Assembly: GCA_027346925.1 (NCBI GenBank) | Contig: DAIERH010000093.1 | Location: 1 to 8,316, forward strand | Reading direction: 5' to 3' | Source of the DNA: Geobacter sp. | GTDB taxonomy: Bacteria; Desulfobacterota; Desulfuromonadia; Geobacterales; Pseudopelobacteraceae | Length of the DNA stretch: 8,316 nucleotides | In this document: one piece after another, positions 5,489-8,316 of the stretch | Position numbering within the stretch: position 1 is the first letter of the stretch | Layout: every line of letters begins with the position of its first letter | Notes under the pieces: model-generated | Seen by the model: only the letters and a program-made list of their open reading frames with translations | Database searches by the model: none | Told to the model about the DNA's origin: nothing | Made by a program: the position numbers and the translations under genes

Positions 5489-6907
5489 ATGTCAACAAGC
5501 ATCGTGTCACGTGTGCGTCTGCTGATCGCAGGGCTGGTCTTCGCCCTTGCGGCCCCATCGTTGTCGGTTGCCAAACCGGTTACCCCCGATTTCGTCCAGT
5601 TGGCGAAACGGCTCAAACCCTCTGTCGTCAATATCCGTACCGCCAAGAACATCAAGCCCCGGCAACGCGTGCAACTTCCCCCCAACCATCCCCAGTCGCC
5701 GTTCGACAACTTTTTCGATGACTTCTTCGGCCAGTTCTACAACCAGATGCCCCAGCAGCGTCCCCGGCGCGAACAGACCCTGGGTACCGGATTCATCATC
5801 AGCCCTGACGGCTACATCCTGACCAACAACCACGTGGTCAACGGTGCCGACGAGGTGATGGTCAAGCTTTCCGACGGCCGCGAGGCAAAGGGGGAGATCA
5901 AGGGAACGGACGACAAACTCGATCTGGCGCTGATCAAGATAAATGAAAAGGAAAAACTCCCTTCGGCCGAATTGGGAGACAGCGACCGCCTGGAGGTGGG
6001 TGAGTGGGTCATGGCCATCGGCAATCCATTCGGGCTTTCCCAAACCGTCACCGCCGGCATTGTCAGCGCCAAGGGACGGGTGATCGGCAGCGGTCCCTAT
6101 GACGACTTCATTCAGACCGATGCCTCCATCAATCCCGGCAATTCCGGCGGTCCGCTGTTCAACGCCGAGGGCAAGGTGATCGGCATCAATACCGCCATTG
6201 TCGCCGGCGGCCAGGGGATCGGTTTTGCCATTCCGATCAACATGGCCAAGGGGATCATCAACCAGTTGCGCGACACCGGCAAGGTGACCAGGGGGTACCT
6301 GGGGGTGCAGATCCAGGCGGTGACGCCGGAACTGGCCAAATCGTTCAACCTGGATGCCGATAAAGGCGCCCTGATTTCCGACGTGGTCAAGGACAGCCCC
6401 GCGGACAAGGCCGGACTCAAGGCGGGCGACATCGTGTTGGAGTTTGACGGCAAAGAGATCGGCGAATATAACGAACTGCCCCGCATCGTGGCCGCTACCC
6501 CGGTCGAGAAGAGGACCAGGGTAACCGTCTACCGTGACGGCAAACGCCTTGAACTCCCCATCACGGTGGCCAAACTCAAGGACGGCGAACCCGGAGCCGT
6601 GGCCAGTGACGGCAAGGAGAGCGAGAAGCTTGGCCTGACCGTGCAGGAGTTGGACAAGCGACTGGCCGACCGGCTGGGGATCAAGGACTCCAAGGCCCTG
6701 GTGATCACGGAGGTCAAACCGGGATCGCCGGCCGAGGACGCCGGCATCTCCGCGGGCTCCATCGTTGTGGAGATCAATGGCCAGCGGCCCGATTCCATGG
6801 AAAAATTCAACGCCGTGGTTGCCAAGGTGAAAAAGGGGGATATGGTGCGACTCCTGCTCAAGCGCCAGGACAGCGGCATGTATTATGTGGCCATAAAGGC
6901 CGGGTAA
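5489..6907 (+). CDS. htrA: Periplasmic serine protease/chaperone HtrA (Do/DegP-like), two PDZ domains
   Basis: A DegP/DegQ-type protease that degrades or refolds misfolded envelope proteins. The 472-residue product has an N-terminal signal peptide: basic residues at 9 and 11-equivalent positions, hydrophobic core about 11-27, likely cleavage after SVA at 26-28. The trypsin-like domain (about 35-260) has His115 in LTNNHVV, Asp145 in DDKLDLALIK and nucleophile Ser219 in NPGNSGGPLF, so the catalytic triad is intact. A Phe/Asp-rich LA-loop-like insert (PFDNFFDDFFGQF, 71-83) precedes the catalytic His. PDZ1 starts at GYLGVQIQ (269-276) with SPADKAGLKAGDIV (313-326); PDZ2 begins at LGLTVQEL (381-388) with SPAEDAGISAGSIV (413-426). 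No cysteines. Length matches the Do family. The start at 5489 is set by the signal peptide and GGGAGG. Follows the response regulator by 130 bases; the gene is flanked by hairpins on both sides. degP/degQ/mucD naming cannot be resolved from sequence alone. Confidence 0.96.
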   Translation: MSTSIVSRVRLLIAGLVFALAAPSLSVAKPVTPDFVQLAKRLKPSVVNIRTAKNIKPRQRVQLPPNHPQSPFDNFFDDFFGQFYNQMPQQRPRREQTLGTGFIISPDGYILTNNHVVNGADEVMVKLSDGREAKGEIKGTDDKLDLALIKINEKEKLPSAELGDSDRLEVGEWVMAIGNPFGLSQTVTAGIVSAKGRVIGSGPYDDFIQTDASINPGNSGGPLFNAEGKVIGINTAIVAGGQGIGFAIPINMAKGIINQLRDTGKVTRGYLGVQIQAVTPELAKSFNLDADKGALISDVVKDSPADKAGLKAGDIVLEFDGKEIGEYNELPRIVAATPVEKRTRVTVYRDGKRLELPITVAKLKDGEPGAVASDGKESEKLGLTVQELDKRLADRLGIKDSKALVITEVKPGSPAEDAGISAGSIVVEINGQRPDSMEKFNAVVAKVKKGDMVRLLLKRQDSGMYYVAIKAG

Positions 6908-6912
6908 GGCTT

Positions 6913-6951
6913 GCCGGGGCGAAGCAGACGTTCGATCCGCTTCGCCCCGGC
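6913..6951 (+). terminator. Long perfect hairpin after htrA (terminator-like, no T-tract)
   Basis: A perfect 13-bp inverted repeat, GCCGGGGCGAAGC (6913-6925) and GCTTCGCCCCGGC (6939-6951), begins five bases after the htrA stop and encloses a 13-base loop; two more pairs can form past one mismatch. The bases after it are GC-rich (TGTCCGCCC), so ordinary rho-independent termination is doubtful. It may protect the htrA mRNA 3' end, attenuate read-through into the next gene, or help rho-dependent ending. Confidence 0.55.
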
Positions 6952-6974
6952 TGTCCGCCCCCCAGGGAGACCCG

Positions 6975-7946
6975 ATGCCCACCCGCTATGTCCAGCCGTT
7001 GCGTATCTTGATCCAATTCTGTTTTCTCGGTTTCATGCTCTGGCTGGGGCTGCGCTTTTACCAGTTCGTCAACTATTTCCGGTCCAGCGGCGGTATCGTT
7101 TTTGTCGACCGGCCGCCCGCTATCGAGGGATTCCTGCCCATTTCGGGACTTTTGGGGCTCTCGGCCTGGATCAGGGGGGCTGGCTTCAACACGATCCATC
7201 CTGCCGCGGTTGTCCTGTTCCTGACGATTGTGGCTGTCTCGCTGCTGCTCAGGCGCTCCTTCTGCTCATGGATCTGCCCGGTGGCGACCATCTCGGAAGG
7301 CGCCTGGAAGTCGGGATTCCGCCTCTTCGGCCTCAACCCGCGGCTGCCCCGCTGGCTGGACGTAGGGTTGCGCGGCCTGAAATACCTGCTCCTGGCCTTT
7401 TTCGTCTACAATATTGTCGTCATGCCGATTCCGGCACTCCAGGCGTTCATCCTTTCCGATTACCACAAGACAGCCGATGTGCGTCTGCTCGACTTCTTTC
7501 TGCACATCTCCCTCCCGGCACTGGGAACGCTCCTGTTCCTGCTGGCGTCCTCGCTGGCGTTGCGCAACCCATTCTGCCGCTACCTCTGCCCCTATGGCGC
7601 GTTGTTGGGGCTGGCGGCGCTGGTGTCGCCGGTCAGGGTGACCCGCGACCGGGAGCGCTGCGTCTCCTGCGGGGTCTGCAGCCAGGTTTGCCCGACCTAT
7701 ATCGATGTCATGCGCAAGAAGAGCGTGAATTCCCCGGAATGCATCGGCTGCTGGCGCTGCGTCAGCCACTGCCGTTTCAACGAGGCCCTCTCCATGCGCT
7801 TTGCCGGGCGTTTCATGATCCCCGGCTTCCTCTTCGTCGCCCTGGTGGTGCTTGTGTTCTGGGGCGGCTCGCTGCTGGGAAGGGCCGGCGGCCATTGGCA
7901 GACCTCCATCGGCATCGCCGAGTACCGGCGGCTGCTGGAGCGGTAA
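6975..7946 (+). CDS. NapH-like polytopic membrane protein with 4Fe-4S clusters
   Basis: A 323-residue inner-membrane protein of the NapH/YccM/CcoG-like group, which moves electrons between the quinone pool or periplasmic partners and cytoplasmic Fe-S sites. Hydrophobic segments at about 9-28, 75-93, 131-150, 174-196 and 281-301 fit five or so transmembrane helices; a further weak one is possible near 208-220. Two membrane-adjacent CxxxCP motifs lie at Cys97/Cys101 (CSWICP) and Cys201/Cys205 (CRYLCP). A ferredoxin-like domain follows with Cys229, 232, 235, 239 and Cys256, 259, 262, 266, enough for two [4Fe-4S] clusters; the second set ends in Cys-Arg instead of the usual Cys-Pro. GGGAG upstream of the ATG supports the start. 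It stands alone: no napG, napA, rdxA-type oxidase or maturation genes are adjacent, so its redox partner is unknown and no symbol is given. It follows htrA after a hairpin. Confidence 0.9.
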   Translation: MPTRYVQPLRILIQFCFLGFMLWLGLRFYQFVNYFRSSGGIVFVDRPPAIEGFLPISGLLGLSAWIRGAGFNTIHPAAVVLFLTIVAVSLLLRRSFCSWICPVATISEGAWKSGFRLFGLNPRLPRWLDVGLRGLKYLLLAFFVYNIVVMPIPALQAFILSDYHKTADVRLLDFFLHISLPALGTLLFLLASSLALRNPFCRYLCPYGALLGLAALVSPVRVTRDRERCVSCGVCSQVCPTYIDVMRKKSVNSPECIGCWRCVSHCRFNEALSMRFAGRFMIPGFLFVALVVLVFWGGSLLGRAGGHWQTSIGIAEYRRLLER

Positions 7947-7989
7947 ATGGCTACCACCCAAACAGCGTGCGCATCCGGTAAAAATATGC

Positions 7990-7995
7990 AATAAT
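7990..7995 (+). promoter_or_regulatory. Possible -10 element before the RdgC-like gene
   Basis: AATAAT at 7990-7995 (five of six matches) lies in a short AT-rich patch between the NapH-like gene and the RdgC-like gene. No convincing -35 hexamer is found at the right distance (GTGCGC at 17 bases), so this is a weak call. The rest of the 101-base gap shows no terminator. Confidence 0.25.
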
Positions 7996-8047
7996 CATTC
8001 GTTTTGTTCACCCGAACTTCCCGCGAGAAAGGAATCACACGAAAAAT

Positions 8048-8316
8048 ATGGGCGTCTATTCCAACACCGTCAGCATCACCCAGTACACCATCAGCGGCGA
8101 TATCCCGAAAAATGACCAGTTCCAGTGGTTTTCCCAAAAATTGTCCGGCCGCGGCTTTCAATCCATCGAAAACTCCGGCGAAGAGCTTTCCGAGGGGTGG
8201 GTACTGGTGGACCATCCCGATGACGCGGGTTTCGAGGCACCATCCACCTTCTGGAGGGATAATTACCTGGTCTTTTCCCTGCGCCGCGACCAGCGCAAGA
8301 TCCCGGCTGCCGTACT
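8048..8316 (+). CDS. rdgC: RdgC-like recombination-associated protein, N-terminal part (runs off right edge)
   Basis: The visible 89 residues resemble the start of RdgC. RdgC is a ring-forming, DNA-binding protein that limits RecA filament activity. The similarity lies in overall pattern: a beta strand opening (NTVSITQYTISG, 6-17), a helix ending in GRGFQSI, then GWVLVDHPDD (50-59) and the strand-turn YLVFSLRRDQRKIPAAV (73-89), which matches the RdgC stretch where basic residues precede a conserved Pro. The N-terminus differs from the E. coli protein (no MLWFKNL opening), so the assignment rests on about 90 residues and is moderate; the gene symbol is tentative. ATG at 8048 is the only plausible start in frame after the stop at 7979. 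Its nearest purine tract, AAAGGA at 8028-8033, is 14 bases away, unusually far. The gene is cut by the window end. Confidence 0.68.
   Translation, partial: MGVYSNTVSITQYTISGDIPKNDQFQWFSQKLSGRGFQSIENSGEELSEGWVLVDHPDDAGFEAPSTFWRDNYLVFSLRRDQRKIPAAV

Noticed and set aside
5507..6982. A 491-codon open frame on the minus strand opposite htrA
   Set aside because: It lies almost wholly antisense to a clearly real protease with an intact catalytic triad. Its His/Gly/Asp-rich composition is the usual mirror of GC-rich coding DNA, and no family motif was recognised.
6911..7981. A 356-codon plus-strand frame overlapping the NapH-like gene
   Set aside because: The other frame carries all the ordered cysteine motifs and membrane segments. 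This one is Pro/Arg/Leu-rich, begins inside the hairpin after htrA, and shows no domain.
1..8316. A hidden defence, phage or mobile-element system
   Set aside because: All supported genes are housekeeping or regulatory types with uniform GC-rich coding character. No integrase, transposase, toxin-antitoxin pair, tRNA, terminal repeat or spacer array was seen. The RdgC-like gene alone does not indicate a prophage.

Overview
The window looks like a chromosomal housekeeping region of a GC-rich deltaproteobacterium, most likely a Geobacter-type (Desulfuromonadia) organism. This rests on the style of the proteins: MutL, PrmA, RsmE, a pyruvate-phosphate-dikinase regulator, HtrA and a NapH-like Fe-S membrane protein. 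It also rests on the gene order and the high GC content, and it is an inference rather than a proven assignment. I found no RNA genes, insertion sequences, CRISPR arrays, prophage genes or attachment sites, and no gene-free stretch longer than about 160 bases.

Left half (1-3669, minus strand). A leftward gene cluster reads prmA, rsmE, an unnamed zinc-ribbon protein, then mutL, which runs off the left edge. prmA and rsmE overlap by four bases (ATGA) and are surely co-transcribed; both encode methyltransferases of the translation apparatus. The zinc-ribbon gene follows after 60 bases. A strong minus-strand intrinsic terminator lies just after it, only about 30 bases before the GTG start of mutL, so mutL depends on read-through or on a promoter inside an unusual place.

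Centre (3670-3829). A short AT-rich divergent region separates the two gene blocks. It carries a clear sigma-70-type promoter (TTGACA, 16-base spacer, CATAAT) driving the rightward genes.

Right half (3830-8316, plus strand). Five rightward genes follow: a PPDK/PEP-synthase regulatory kinase/phosphorylase, an OmpR-family response regulator with no kinase beside it, a periplasmic HtrA/Do protease with two PDZ domains, a polytopic NapH-like 4Fe-4S protein, and the start of an RdgC-like gene that runs off the right edge. Two strong hairpins without T-tracts flank htrA, one in its leader and one just after its stop. The response regulator next to an envelope protease suggests an envelope-stress function, but that link is inferred from adjacency only.

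I do not see a new multi-gene system here. The points most worth checking are the repeat-bearing acidic zinc-ribbon protein, the terminator in front of mutL, and the regulatory hairpins around htrA.
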